This document shows positions 20,041 through 26,827 of a stretch of DNA of 64,000 nt, in pieces. Each line of letters starts with the position of its first letter. Positions within the stretch are counted from its first letter, which is position 1. A model generated the notes under the pieces. The model did not search any database, had not been told where the DNA came from, and saw nothing but the letters and a program-made list of their open reading frames with translations. The DNA comes from a virus, in IMG/VR virus record IMGVR_UViG_3300029258_002326, positions 93,266 through 157,265 of that record; one strand, 5' to 3'. The position numbers and the translations under genes are program-made.

Positions 20041-20571
20041 ATGGGCATTGTTGTGAAAAAAAGAAAAAAGAAAACGATCAATCCTGTTGATCATCGGGGT
20101 AACGCTAAAAAAATGATGGAGAGAGTGGGGAAGGTGTTGTTAGCAGTGTCTCGGAATAATGAATCTGACAGGAATGTCGCGTCCAGCCTGGCTAATCGTG
20201 CGAGATCTACATCAGAGGCTCTTCAGGCTGTCCTGGATAACGATCCTGCGCTGAAATCGGAGAGCCCTGAGTTCTTTGCAGAGATAGAGGGTGCTATCTC
20301 TGCCTTGGACAGTGTGCATTCTGATCTGACAGCAGAGATCGATAGTTTTCCGGCTTCTCCCACGTACAAGAGAGAAGCCTTTGACGAGGTTATCTCGGAT
20401 GGATCTACCTGTCTGGGCAATACAGATTTTGTGTTACCAGAGGGTGCGACCATGATGGTGCCTAATCGCAATCTAGGCATCAATGATGTTCGGGTTGTTA
20501 CGGATGAGCATCGGAGCGCTGGTGCCAAGGTTAGGGCGATCATAGGCAAGTACATCTCAGAAGAGGAGTAG
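20041..20571 (+). CDS. Hypothetical protein, probable virion-associated
   Basis: 176 residues; ATG preceded by AGGAGGCTTCC. It begins with a basic segment (KKRKKKTINPVDHRGNAKKM), followed by a helical middle (SASEALQAVLDNDPALK-type) and an unremarkable C-terminus. No recognised domain. It lies between a large structural gene and a tube-like protein gene 3 bp downstream, so it may be a tail assembly factor. Confidence 0.55.
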   Translation: MGIVVKKRKKKTINPVDHRGNAKKMMERVGKVLLAVSRNNESDRNVASSLANRARSTSEALQAVLDNDPALKSESPEFFAEIEGAISALDSVHSDLTAEIDSFPASPTYKREAFDEVISDGSTCLGNTDFVLPEGATMMVPNRNLGINDVRVVTDEHRSAGAKVRAIIGKYISEEE

Positions 20572-20573
20572 TC

Positions 20574-21359
20574 ATGGCCCTTGGAGTCATCGGATCAATA
20601 GTTGAGTCGATCATGTATGGTCCGGAAGGATCCGATTACAAGGCTGCGTCTATGCTTGGGATCAACCCTAAGACAGGCAAGCCTCTTGGAGATCTCGGAG
20701 AGCACACCTTTCAGTATTGGCCGGAGACGGTCACGGACACGATTGATGTGGGCTGGAACTGGAAGGATATACCAGGTGCATCTTCGGCCCTGGCCCAGTG
20801 GTCTGGGAACTCGGGCCGAACGATTGCTTTCGAGGTTCATCTTCACAGGCTAATGAAGCCCGTTAAGACTCGTAACTTCTTTGAGACTGTGCTCGATCCG
20901 TTCAAGTTAAACCGGCCTGAGAACGACATTATAAAGACCAACCGTCCACACAATGTGGATGTGGTTCAAGAGATCAAGTGGCTCCGTGCGTTTTGCTATC
21001 CATGTTATGCGGACGTCGACTCTTACAGGACTGCATATCCTCCGCCTGTCGCTATTTTGTCTATGCCCAAAATGGGATTAGGGGACGCCACAGGCGGGAA
21101 CGCAATTTACTGCATTATGACAGGTTGCGACGTCAATTATCAATTGTGCTTTCCGGATGGAACACCCCGCAAGGCGTCCGTATCGCTGACATTTAGGCAG
21201 ATTCATCAGGATCCAATTGACAAGGTTGTGTATGCTGTTGGCCATGCCTTGGACGACAACACAAAGGTTCGATACGCATTTCAAAACCCCAATAGCGACA
21301 ATGTGAACAAGGGCGGCAAGCGCCCCCTTAACAAGATCAAGGGCGGGGGGGCGTTGTAA
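20574..21359 (+). CDS. CIS tube / LysM-type baseplate protein (gp53-like)
   Basis: 261 residues; start behind AGAGGAGTAGTC. The C-terminal ends with YQLCFPDGTPRKASVSLTFRQI, which matches the signature end of contractile-injection-system tube and T4 gp53-like proteins (usual form Y..FdpDGtPvRA.v.vtF). Upstream, the segments TFQYWPETVTDTIDVGWNWK, TIAFEVHLHRLMKPV and PPPVAILSMPKM correspond to the usual strands with an RTI-x-FE motif and a P-P-V-x-x-x-x-G strand. Such proteins connect the tail tube to the baseplate wedge. The LysM domain some members carry is not evident. Moderate confidence on family, from pattern only. Confidence 0.6.
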   Translation: MALGVIGSIVESIMYGPEGSDYKAASMLGINPKTGKPLGDLGEHTFQYWPETVTDTIDVGWNWKDIPGASSALAQWSGNSGRTIAFEVHLHRLMKPVKTRNFFETVLDPFKLNRPENDIIKTNRPHNVDVVQEIKWLRAFCYPCYADVDSYRTAYPPPVAILSMPKMGLGDATGGNAIYCIMTGCDVNYQLCFPDGTPRKASVSLTFRQIHQDPIDKVVYAVGHALDDNTKVRYAFQNPNSDNVNKGGKRPLNKIKGGGAL

Positions 21360-21634
21360 TGGCGATGAAGGCTGTAGAATGCACTGCTGATAGCAGAGAA
21401 GAGCCCGTTGCTCGACCGGTCCAGAAGCCTGCTCCGGCGAGCAGAGAGCCGTCTACCGCTGGCAGTGTCCAGGCAGAGAACATGGACGAGCTTGTGATGA
21501 TGCTCGTTCCGAGGGTAACGTTCAATGCGATGGAAGATCTTGCAAAGAAGCATGGCGGGTCCGTTGCTCAAGTCATGAGCGTCGCTTTGAAATTGTTGCA
21601 ATTGAAGTCCGAGGAGGCAGAAAATGGCGCTTGA
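21359..21634 (+). CDS. Hypothetical small protein with C-terminal helices
   Basis: 91 residues; its ATG overlaps the upstream stop as TAATG. The first 40 residues are Pro/Ala/Glu rich and probably disordered. The rest (MMLVPRVTFNAMEDLAKKHG...VMSVALKLLQLKS) forms a strand plus two helices that could be a ribbon-helix-helix-like unit. A tail-assembly role is equally possible. Function unknown. Confidence 0.55.
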   Translation: MAMKAVECTADSREEPVARPVQKPAPASREPSTAGSVQAENMDELVMMLVPRVTFNAMEDLAKKHGGSVAQVMSVALKLLQLKSEEAENGA

Positions 21635-21854
21635 GGCAGGGGACGCTTTATTGGGGACTGGTCTTGCTGGCGCCATAGCTGCTGCTCGCAAAGAGGCGTG
21701 GGGGAAGAGTTACAGGGTGGAGAAGGATGCTCCGGCTCTGAACAAAGAGGCGGCGGCGATCATAGACTACATAGTGGCTAACGCAGAGGTATCCGTGACG
21801 GAAGCTCCGGGTGGTTCTGCTCTGGTTCCGCCTGGAATAGGAGTGATCACGTGA
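21624..21854 (+). CDS. Hypothetical small protein
   Basis: 76 residues; overlaps the previous gene by 11 bp and has GAGGCAGAAA before its ATG. An N-terminal hydrophobic stretch (ALLGTGLAGAIAAARKEAW) precedes a proline/valine-rich tail. No family recognised. Its TGA overlaps the GTG of the next small gene. Confidence 0.5.
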   Translation: MALEAGDALLGTGLAGAIAAARKEAWGKSYRVEKDAPALNKEAAAIIDYIVANAEVSVTEAPGGSALVPPGIGVIT

Positions 21855-22015
21855 CGAACTCAAGTTCGCGGGCGGCTTTTATGCGATTCCTGGGAGGTAT
21901 CAATGAAGAACGTCCGACGGAGAATCCATCAGTCATTCCGAACTCGGCAACGCTCTGCTCGGAGGATGATGGGGGCGCTAGAAGCACAGGAAACATGGAT
22001 GGAGGCACCCAGTGA
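21851..22015 (+). CDS. Small coupled gene (54 residues), operator in its first codons
   Basis: GTG at 21851 overlaps the previous stop (GTGA) and is preceded at ordinary distance by AGGAG (TAGGAGTGATCAC). The frame runs 54 codons (VTNSSSRAAFMRFLGGINEE...) and stops at a TGA that overlaps the GTG start of the following gene at 22012. Coupling at both ends supports it over the arginine-rich competing frame starting at 21903. The operator palindrome at 21855-21868 encodes residues 2-6. No function recognised. Confidence 0.5.
   Translation: MTNSSSRAAFMRFLGGINEERPTENPSVIPNSATLCSEDDGGARSTGNMDGGTQ
21855..21868. promoter_or_regulatory. Dispersed operator palindrome (site 2)
   Basis: CGAACTCAAGTTCG, the inverse-centre (TCAA) form of the motif, immediately after the stop of the 21624 gene and inside the first codons of the next small gene. 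Confidence 0.7.
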
Positions 22016-22383
22016 CGATGCACGACATTCTATTGGCGACCCATCAGAAGTTAGGGGTGAAGGATACGGAGGCAGCGAACGGAGCGATTGCCTACCTTCG
22101 GGAGGTGGCCAAGAGCCCGTGGCAATTGGCGATCATTAACGTCATCATGGACTCTGTCTCCAGGAATGGATGGAGCGGCGTCGAGCTGGCTCGCGAAGCA
22201 TTCATGGAGGTGGCCGACGGTGGCAACCCCGATCTTTCGTTTTTGAGCCCATGGTCCATGAATGACATTCTGTGTATCCGTCAGATGCTTGAGGCTGATC
22301 GGAAGGATCGGATTAGCAAATTCTTCACGGATGTTGGCCACGTTGTTGGTAAAGTTATGAAAGCTGTTATTTCTTCCATCTAG
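22012..22383 (+). CDS. Hypothetical helical protein
   Basis: 123 residues; GTG start with GGAGGCACCCA upstream (an ATG two codons on is an alternative). The sequence is helical (THQKLGVKDTEAANGAIAYL, DILCIRQMLEADRKDRISKF) with a hydrophobic C-terminal segment VGHVVGKVMKAVISSI. No family recognised. It closes a run of four overlapping small genes after the tube-like gene. Confidence 0.55.
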   Translation: MTMHDILLATHQKLGVKDTEAANGAIAYLREVAKSPWQLAIINVIMDSVSRNGWSGVELAREAFMEVADGGNPDLSFLSPWSMNDILCIRQMLEADRKDRISKFFTDVGHVVGKVMKAVISSI

Positions 22384-22471
22384 CTGCCTGTTCCGCGTTT
22401 AATGACAATGGTATTGTTCGTGTGGTATTTATTTAAGGGCGTTGTTTTTTTGCCATTTGAGAGAGGTTATC

Positions 22472-23194
22472 ATGCGTGAGTTGATCGAGAGATATATACA
22501 GCTTCATGAATCTGTCATTCCTTCTTGGGTCAAAAAAGCTGCCAAGTCCAAGGTTGTCGAGGGGCCGAACGGCAACAAAGCCATCGCGTACGAGTGGAAG
22601 TGGATGTGGGATGAGGTTTGGAGCAAGAAAGAGGATGGTCTTGTTTCTAAGAAAGTGAGTGATTGGGACAATGCGATGAATTGTGCGTCGTGCCGTCGCA
22701 GGATTGTGCATGTATATTGGGTTGAGACGAAAGAGGGAGATATTCTTCCTTACGGCGGGGATCACCTGCATATGATTCTTGGGTATCCTCGTGAGCTTAA
22801 GAAGTCACAGCTTGACAAGATCAAGGCCAAGATTACTACCGAGCGGGCATTGAAGAAGAAAAAAGAAGATGATGAGTACAGGAAGTCGAACTATGAGGCT
22901 TGGGTCAAAGCCCTTAGTGTATCCTGCGCTCACGGTGGTGCCTCTGCTATACGTGATGCGATTATGAAGTTTAACGATTTCTATGCAAACAGGCCCAAGC
23001 CTCGCTGGATGAGCGATCTGAACGATTCATCCAGAAATGTTGTGTGGCTTTTTAACAAGAGAAAGAAGCTACTAATGCGCGGAGACACTTTGGATGTTGA
23101 TGGCTTTTTGTCTTTTTCTCCAGGTTGGAAGGTGGAGAACCCAAACAAAATCAGGGCTTTCCTGGACAAGGACATTGTTGATGGTGGGCAATAA
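22472..23194 (+). CDS. Hypothetical protein with amphipathic N-terminal tag
   Basis: 240 residues from the ATG at 22472, chosen because GAGAGG lies 5 bp upstream and because MRELIERYIQLHES then aligns with the N-termini of the following genes. A CASCRR pair followed by a conserved HLHM suggests one small metal-binding site, then a lysine-rich helix (ERALKKKKEDDEYRK). Function unknown. I infer an internal virion protein from the shared N-terminal segment and its position in the late region. Confidence 0.6.
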   Translation: MRELIERYIQLHESVIPSWVKKAAKSKVVEGPNGNKAIAYEWKWMWDEVWSKKEDGLVSKKVSDWDNAMNCASCRRRIVHVYWVETKEGDILPYGGDHLHMILGYPRELKKSQLDKIKAKITTERALKKKKEDDEYRKSNYEAWVKALSVSCAHGGASAIRDAIMKFNDFYANRPKPRWMSDLNDSSRNVVWLFNKRKKLLMRGDTLDVDGFLSFSPGWKVENPNKIRAFLDKDIVDGGQ

Positions 23195-23195
23195 G

Positions 23196-23993
23196 ATGCC
23201 AAAATGGATAGCCGGTAAAGATGGCGAAGTCACATGGGAGAAGGCCAAGAAGATCGTTAAGGACGAGTACGGTGATTCTCTGGAGAAATCCGACCCGGAC
23301 AAGTTTTACGCGGTCGTCACGTCAATTTATAAGAAAATCTGTAGCAGCGAAAAGCACACATGCGGAATCGCAGGGAAGACAGAGAGCACTCATATGAAGA
23401 ACTTGATCGAGCAAATTGAAGGGATTGTCTCTGGGATTGAGGCGTCTGAGTTGTCCGAGTCTAAAGAGGGCAATAACGGTGTTTCGTTTTTCGCCAAAGG
23501 CATCCTTCCCGACGGTTCCAAATGGGCCGGTGGCAAACCTAAGATTCGTCTCGGTTATGAGGGGGAAGTCCTCGTTACCAAGAAGCGATTCAAGGGCGGC
23601 AAGGCGACCTTCGTGATTACTCTTCGTCCGGGTCGTGGAGGCGGCGGAGGGGCCACTGTAGAGGCTGCTGCATCCAACCATTACTTCAACCTTGCAGGTA
23701 CGGACAAGCCCGCCATAGACGGCCTGCGGAAGGCTTTCTCTTCGGCTGCGAAGAAGGCCATGCGTAGCATTGGATCCCAGGCCGACAAGTGGCTATCCAA
23801 GAAAGACAATTGGGTGTGGCGAGTAGTCGGTTGGGATGAGAGAAACGATTGGACCGTGAAGGATGTCAACATCTCCGGGATTAAGCTCGGGGATGCTATC
23901 GTAGACCCAACCCGGCGCAAATGGCCATCGGGACGGACAGAGATCTGGATACCCGTGGAGATTTCCGTCACTGCTGATATGGAGAAAAAGTAA
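23196..23993 (+). CDS. Hypothetical virion-associated protein, internal tag repeat
   Basis: 265 residues from the ATG at 23196 (GGTGGG 6 bp upstream; overlaps nothing). The first ~50 residues (PKWIAGKDGEVTWEKAKKIV...VTSIYKKIC) form a helical unit common in phage structural proteins. At residue ~67 an internal MKNLIEQIEGIVSG repeats the tag seen at the N-termini of neighbouring genes, so an internal start or a cleavage site near there is possible. The rest is beta-rich with a Gly run (RGGGGGAT). No family named. Confidence 0.55.
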   Translation: MPKWIAGKDGEVTWEKAKKIVKDEYGDSLEKSDPDKFYAVVTSIYKKICSSEKHTCGIAGKTESTHMKNLIEQIEGIVSGIEASELSESKEGNNGVSFFAKGILPDGSKWAGGKPKIRLGYEGEVLVTKKRFKGGKATFVITLRPGRGGGGGATVEAAASNHYFNLAGTDKPAIDGLRKAFSSAAKKAMRSIGSQADKWLSKKDNWVWRVVGWDERNDWTVKDVNISGIKLGDAIVDPTRRKWPSGRTEIWIPVEISVTADMEKK

Positions 23994-24266
23994 ATGACCA
24001 CCATTCAAGAAATGATCGAGAAGCGAAACCTCGAAGAGTTCTCTTCGGCGGAAGAGGTCGGCAAGAAGCAGGCTAAAGCATTTCTCAAGGCTATCGAGAA
24101 GCAGACGGGCTGGGTTGAGACCCAGGTAGGGATTTTCAAGAAAAAAGAACGTTTTGGTCTAACTTCCGAAGAGAACAAGCGCATTATCATGGCGCTCTCT
24201 AGGATAGAGGATGAGTTCGAGCATATTATCGATGAGATCGAGGGTGTTTTGATAGGGGATGTTTAG
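23994..24266 (+). CDS. Small tagged helical protein, paralogue a
   Basis: 90 residues, starting one base after the previous stop with GGAGAAAAAG upstream. It begins MTTIQEMIEKRNLEEFSS; the same MTTIQEMI leader opens the gene 330 bp downstream. The remainder is helical and highly charged (RIEDEFEHIIDEIEGVLIG). This resembles in general form the short N-terminal capsid-targeting tags of T4 internal head proteins (MKTYQEFI), which is an analogy, not a homology claim. Confidence 0.6.
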   Translation: MTTIQEMIEKRNLEEFSSAEEVGKKQAKAFLKAIEKQTGWVETQVGIFKKKERFGLTSEENKRIIMALSRIEDEFEHIIDEIEGVLIGDV

Positions 24267-24326
24267 TCGTAGCCAGGCCCAGGTTGTTGTCAGGGTAATA
24301 GTTGCTATCAATCGGAGAACAAAAAA

Positions 24327-24632
24327 ATGACCACAATTCAAGAAATGATCGACCGAATGAAAATCGAAAAGTCCGCCGAGGAGCAAAAACCCGAGGCTGA
24401 CAAAGGGGAACTCGAAGAGGTAACCTCTAACAAGGCAGCTGGTTTTGCTGCAAACAACTGGACTGCGTCCATCAAGTTGGCACGCCAGCTTGCGGCGACC
24501 TACAAAGGCATTAAGGGTAGCTTTGGCAAATCCGAGATGTCCGACAAGCACAAGAAGGAAATCGAGCAATGCTACGCGGACGCACAAAAGTGCCTCAAGC
24601 GAGCAGCTGTCATCTTTAACGACTACTCATAG
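24327..24632 (+). CDS. Small tagged helical protein, paralogue b
   Basis: 101 residues; ATG after TCGGAGAACAAAAAA. It begins MTTIQEMIDRMKIEKSAEEQ, sharing MTTIQEMI with the upstream gene, then an acidic linker and a helical Ala/Lys-rich body (NWTASIKLARQLAATYKGIK, EQCYADAQKCLKRAAVIF). Probable internal head or assembly protein by analogy with tagged phage proteins; no family recognised. Confidence 0.6.
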   Translation: MTTIQEMIDRMKIEKSAEEQKPEADKGELEEVTSNKAAGFAANNWTASIKLARQLAATYKGIKGSFGKSEMSDKHKKEIEQCYADAQKCLKRAAVIFNDYS

Positions 24633-24651
24633 ACGCCGGGTGGTGACTGCG

Positions 24652-24918
24652 ATGAGGAAGCTGATCGAAAAAATCGAGATGCTTATAGAAGGCACGCAGA
24701 CTTGGACTGTGACACCCAAGAAGGTCAGGAAAATTGACAACTACGGGAGGGTGAAACGTGCGTTTGCTGATAGTGTTGGAGGAGACAGGATTTATGACCA
24801 CCCTACTAAAAGGGGGAAGTTTATCGTGTCTGGTGATGAGGCGGGTCTTGAGTATGCGCGGGCGCGTTGCAATGCCAGTGGTTATCGCTTCGACTATGAC
24901 GTAACTGGGATAATGTAA
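24652..24918 (+). CDS. Small tagged protein
   Basis: 88 residues from the ATG at 24652 (GGGTGG upstream; an in-frame GTG three codons earlier is an alternative). It opens MRKLIEKIEMLIEG, again matching the tag of neighbouring genes, then has a basic beta-strand segment and a helix with LEYARARCNASGYRF. Function unknown. Confidence 0.55.
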   Translation: MRKLIEKIEMLIEGTQTWTVTPKKVRKIDNYGRVKRAFADSVGGDRIYDHPTKRGKFIVSGDEAGLEYARARCNASGYRFDYDVTGIM

Positions 24919-24936
24919 GAAGCAAGGAGCTATTAA

Positions 24937-25299
24937 ATGACACTGAGTGTAAGCACCCAAGTTTCTCCAGTTGGATCCAATCTAATCAAGGAGACCAGCG
25001 CAGGCGCAACGGCCAACAATGATGTCACCGGGACATCTGGGACCATCTACATGATCGAGGTGGATAATGCTGCAAACTCGTCTTCTTCGTTCATGAAGAT
25101 ATACGACGACGCGGCGCCCACAATAGGGACCACGGTTCCCGATCACGTCTTCCGTGTGCCTGCTAACCAAGTTCGCCAGATCGTTTGTCCGGGCGGCATG
25201 GACTTCAGTAATCTTTCGTTTGCTGTGGTCACGGCTGGCGGGACAATGGGGACCACGAGCCCAGCGAGCGCCGTTGTCGTAGCGATTGTTACTTCTTAA
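24937..25299 (+). CDS. Small beta-rich virion protein (fibre or decoration type)
   Basis: 120 residues; strong AAGGAGCTATTAA before the ATG. Beta-rich, Ser/Thr/Gly/Ala-rich sequence (IYMIEVDNAANSSSSFMKIY, VFRVPANQVRQIVCPGGM, LSFAVVTAGG), typical of small phage head-fibre or decoration proteins whose C-terminus reads SFAVVTxGG. It ends at 25299, directly abutting the end of the convergent minus-strand gene, and is the last gene of the rightward structural block. Confidence 0.55.
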   Translation: MTLSVSTQVSPVGSNLIKETSAGATANNDVTGTSGTIYMIEVDNAANSSSSFMKIYDDAAPTIGTTVPDHVFRVPANQVRQIVCPGGMDFSNLSFAVVTAGGTMGTTSPASAVVVAIVTS

Positions 25300-25608
25300 T
25301 TAGAGGTTAAGAGCTAGACAGGTATCTTGCCGGAAGATCTCTTGGAGTTGATCGGCGTAGATGCCGTTGTACTCCTTGATGATCCTGTATTTCATCCCGT
25401 GTACTCGACCGAATTCCAGGTCATAAGTGTCCATTGAGTTGAGCGTTATCTTGAAAAGGTTAGCCTTGTTGGCCGCTCTCATTTTGAAGCGAATGCGGAG
25501 CGTGTTGCCGTCGGCAATGGGAGTACCACCGATCATTGCCATTGATCGGTTTCCGCCGAACTGTCGGAAGATTTCCTGAGCGACTTCTTGCTTGTTTGCT
25601 TCTTCCAG
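25300..25608 (-). CDS. Conserved small phage protein on minus strand, probable CTG start
   Basis: About 102 residues. The reading frame LEEANKQEVAQEIFRQFGGN...MAMIGG, then IRFKMRAANKANLFKITLNS, DTYDLEFGRVHG and EYNGIYADQLQEIF, matches a small uncharacterised phage protein type (usual core: LNxxDxYDxEFxxxRG...NxVYADQLxxIF) that I recognise but cannot name. Coding clearly continues upstream of the first ATG (25542) to 25608, where CTG follows GGGAGAGGCAAA, so a CTG start is likely. It is transcribed leftwards from a promoter at 25643-25670 and converges end-to-end with the rightward block. Role unknown; its place beside the paired operators suggests tight control. Confidence 0.65.
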   Translation of the reverse strand: MEEANKQEVAQEIFRQFGGNRSMAMIGGTPIADGNTLRIRFKMRAANKANLFKITLNSMDTYDLEFGRVHGMKYRIIKEYNGIYADQLQEIFRQDTCLALNL

Positions 25609-25642
25609 TTTGCCTCTCCCTGGGTGGCTTGGTTTCTATTAA

Positions 25643-25670
25643 AAAATAACGCATAGCATGGGTTTGTCAA
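25643..25670 (-). promoter_or_regulatory. Leftward sigma70-type promoter
   Basis: On the minus strand TTGACA (25665-25670) is followed after 16 bp by TATTTT (25643-25648). It would transcribe the minus-strand gene ending at 25300. Confidence 0.5.
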
Positions 25671-25717
25671 CTGTCCAACAGGGAGGATCGCGGCCCTGTT
25701 TTGAAAAAATGTAAGCC

Positions 25718-25733
25718 GCGAACTTAAGTTCGC
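25718..25733. promoter_or_regulatory. Dispersed operator palindrome (site 3, paired)
   Basis: GCGAACTTAAGTTCGC, fully symmetric TTAA centre. It is followed by AGGT and lies 40 bp centre-to-centre from site 4. Confidence 0.8.
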
Positions 25734-25757
25734 AGGTTTTAGCCCCTTTTTGGGCAA

Positions 25758-25773
25758 ACGAACTTAAGTTCGC
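25758..25773. promoter_or_regulatory. Dispersed operator palindrome (site 4, paired)
   Basis: Core CGAACTTAAGTTCG at 25759-25772, with the same AGGT following it as site 3. The 40-bp centre spacing places both sites on about the same DNA face, which favours cooperative binding. Confidence 0.8.
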
Positions 25774-25790
25774 AGGTCAAAAAGTGACCT
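25774..25790. repeat. AGGTCA-N5-TGACCT inverted repeat
   Basis: Perfect 6-bp arms separated by AAAAG, directly adjoining operator site 4. It could be a second protein's operator or an RNA hairpin; no partner protein is identified. Confidence 0.4.
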
Positions 25791-25835
25791 ATGTATGTGG
25801 AATCACGGGTGAAATACGAATTTGAATTTAGGGTA

Positions 25836-25864
25836 TTGACACGCAAAAAATGATCGCGCATATT
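25836..25864 (+). promoter_or_regulatory. Rightward sigma70-type promoter
   Basis: TTGACA (25836) , 17-bp spacer, CATATT (25859). It lies 63 bp right of operator site 4 and points into the accessory operon. Confidence 0.5.
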
Positions 25865-25936
25865 GTTCTCCACCTAAAAATTCTTTCCTTTCCAAAGCCA
25901 AGAAGAAGCGAATACCCCAGGGTAACAATATATGGG

Positions 25937-25965
25937 TTGACAAAGCAGTAAGCAGGCTCTAACGT
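25937..25965 (+). promoter_or_regulatory. Second rightward sigma70-type promoter
   Basis: GTTGACAAA with TTGACA at 25937, 17-bp spacer, TAACGT at 25960. It uses the GTTGACAAA context shared by many promoters further right in the window. Confidence 0.5.
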
Positions 25966-26063
25966 CCGCTTGGCTGATTTGAAAACCCAAAAGCTAGCGT
26001 GTAAGAGGGGCTCAAAGATTGGGCCATGTTGGTAGCTGAGGCAAGTTGATGGAAGGTTTCTGA

Positions 26064-26516
26064 ATGAGTTTTGATAAAAAGGCTTTGCTCGCGGACCTGG
26101 AGCGCTTGATAGATCACCCAGACACCCCGGCTGCTGAGAAAGAAAATGCCCTTGAGAGGGTTCGAGAGATAGAGCTTCGTCTTTCTAAGGCCATGGTCAA
26201 GAACAAGAAGAAGCCGGGGATAGCATCTCTGGCAGGTCGCTCTCCCAAGGTAACGGGGATAATCAAGGTTCGGTGGCCTTTCGGCTGGGACGGCCCATGC
26301 GTTCGTGTCGATTATCAGTTTGTGCCGATTGGCGAAGGGGGCGAGCTTTCCTGGGGCTGTCCTGGTTGCGGCAACAGGGTTGCTGAGGATATACGAGGGA
26401 GGCTGCTCAGGAGGCTCTTGGGCAGACCAGGCGGGGTTTCAAGATGGATCGGCGACAGGGCAAGGGGAGCCATTAATCAGTTGTGTAATGCGTGTTGGGA
26501 CAAGCATGAGGGTTGA
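26064..26516 (+). CDS. Hypothetical protein with zinc-binding cysteine pairs
   Basis: 150 residues; ATG behind GGAAGGTTTCTGA. The N-terminal 45 residues form a helical hairpin (LERLIDHPDTPAAEKENALERVREIELRLS-type, charged). The C-terminal half has CPGCG and, near the end, CNAC, likely one four-cysteine zinc site split by a basic linker (RGRLLRRLLGRP). First gene after the control region. No enzyme motif is visible; a nucleic-acid-binding role is a guess. Confidence 0.6.
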   Translation: MSFDKKALLADLERLIDHPDTPAAEKENALERVREIELRLSKAMVKNKKKPGIASLAGRSPKVTGIIKVRWPFGWDGPCVRVDYQFVPIGEGGELSWGCPGCGNRVAEDIRGRLLRRLLGRPGGVSRWIGDRARGAINQLCNACWDKHEG

Positions 26517-26529
26517 AAGGTTTGAAGTT

Positions 26530-26769
26530 ATGAATTTTCTGAAGAGAGACAAATACATTTTTACTTTTGGTATGGGCACCGAGAATCGTGGCAGGTACGT
26601 CGAGATAGAGGGGACCGGGGACGAGACAAGGGATCGAATGTTCGCGGTATTCGGGAAAGAATGGGCGTTTCAGTATGATTCCAAAAAAGGGGCGGAGCTG
26701 ATTAAAGAGTACGGCTACACGAAGATGGAGCTTCCGGAGACTCCGCAGCAGCCAAAGGGCTCAAGCTAG
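26530..26769 (+). CDS. Hypothetical small protein
   Basis: 79 residues from the ATG at 26530, chosen for the GAAAGG 9 bp upstream; an in-frame ATG at 26506 would add eight residues and overlap the previous gene. The sequence reads YIFTFGMGTENRGRYVEIEG...RDRMFAVFGKEWAFQY, a compact alpha/beta protein. The pattern of F-G-x-G...G-R-Y-V plus M-F-x-x-F-G-x-x-W-A-F recurs in small phage proteins of unknown role. Confidence 0.55.
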   Translation: MNFLKRDKYIFTFGMGTENRGRYVEIEGTGDETRDRMFAVFGKEWAFQYDSKKGAELIKEYGYTKMELPETPQQPKGSS

Positions 26770-26827
26770 CAATCAAGAGGTGTCTCTGGTAGAGTGTTTC
26801 CAAGTTGAATATTGAAAGCAGGGTTGA

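Larger units (their letters stand above)
25609..26063. promoter_or_regulatory. Divergent control region with promoters and paired operators
   Basis: 455 bp without a convincing gene, A/T richer than its surroundings. It holds a leftward promoter, two operator palindromes with centres exactly 40 bp apart, an AGGTCA inverted repeat and two rightward promoters. The layout is that of a phage switch: leftward gene on one side, a long rightward operon on the other. Rightward translation begins at 26064. Confidence 0.7.

Noticed and set aside
21903-22139. Arg-rich 78-codon frame with a good GGGAGG site
   Set aside because: It overlaps the better supported 22012 gene by 128 bp and has unlikely codon use. 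The frame 21851-22015 fits between its neighbours with exact stop/start coupling and explains the region better.
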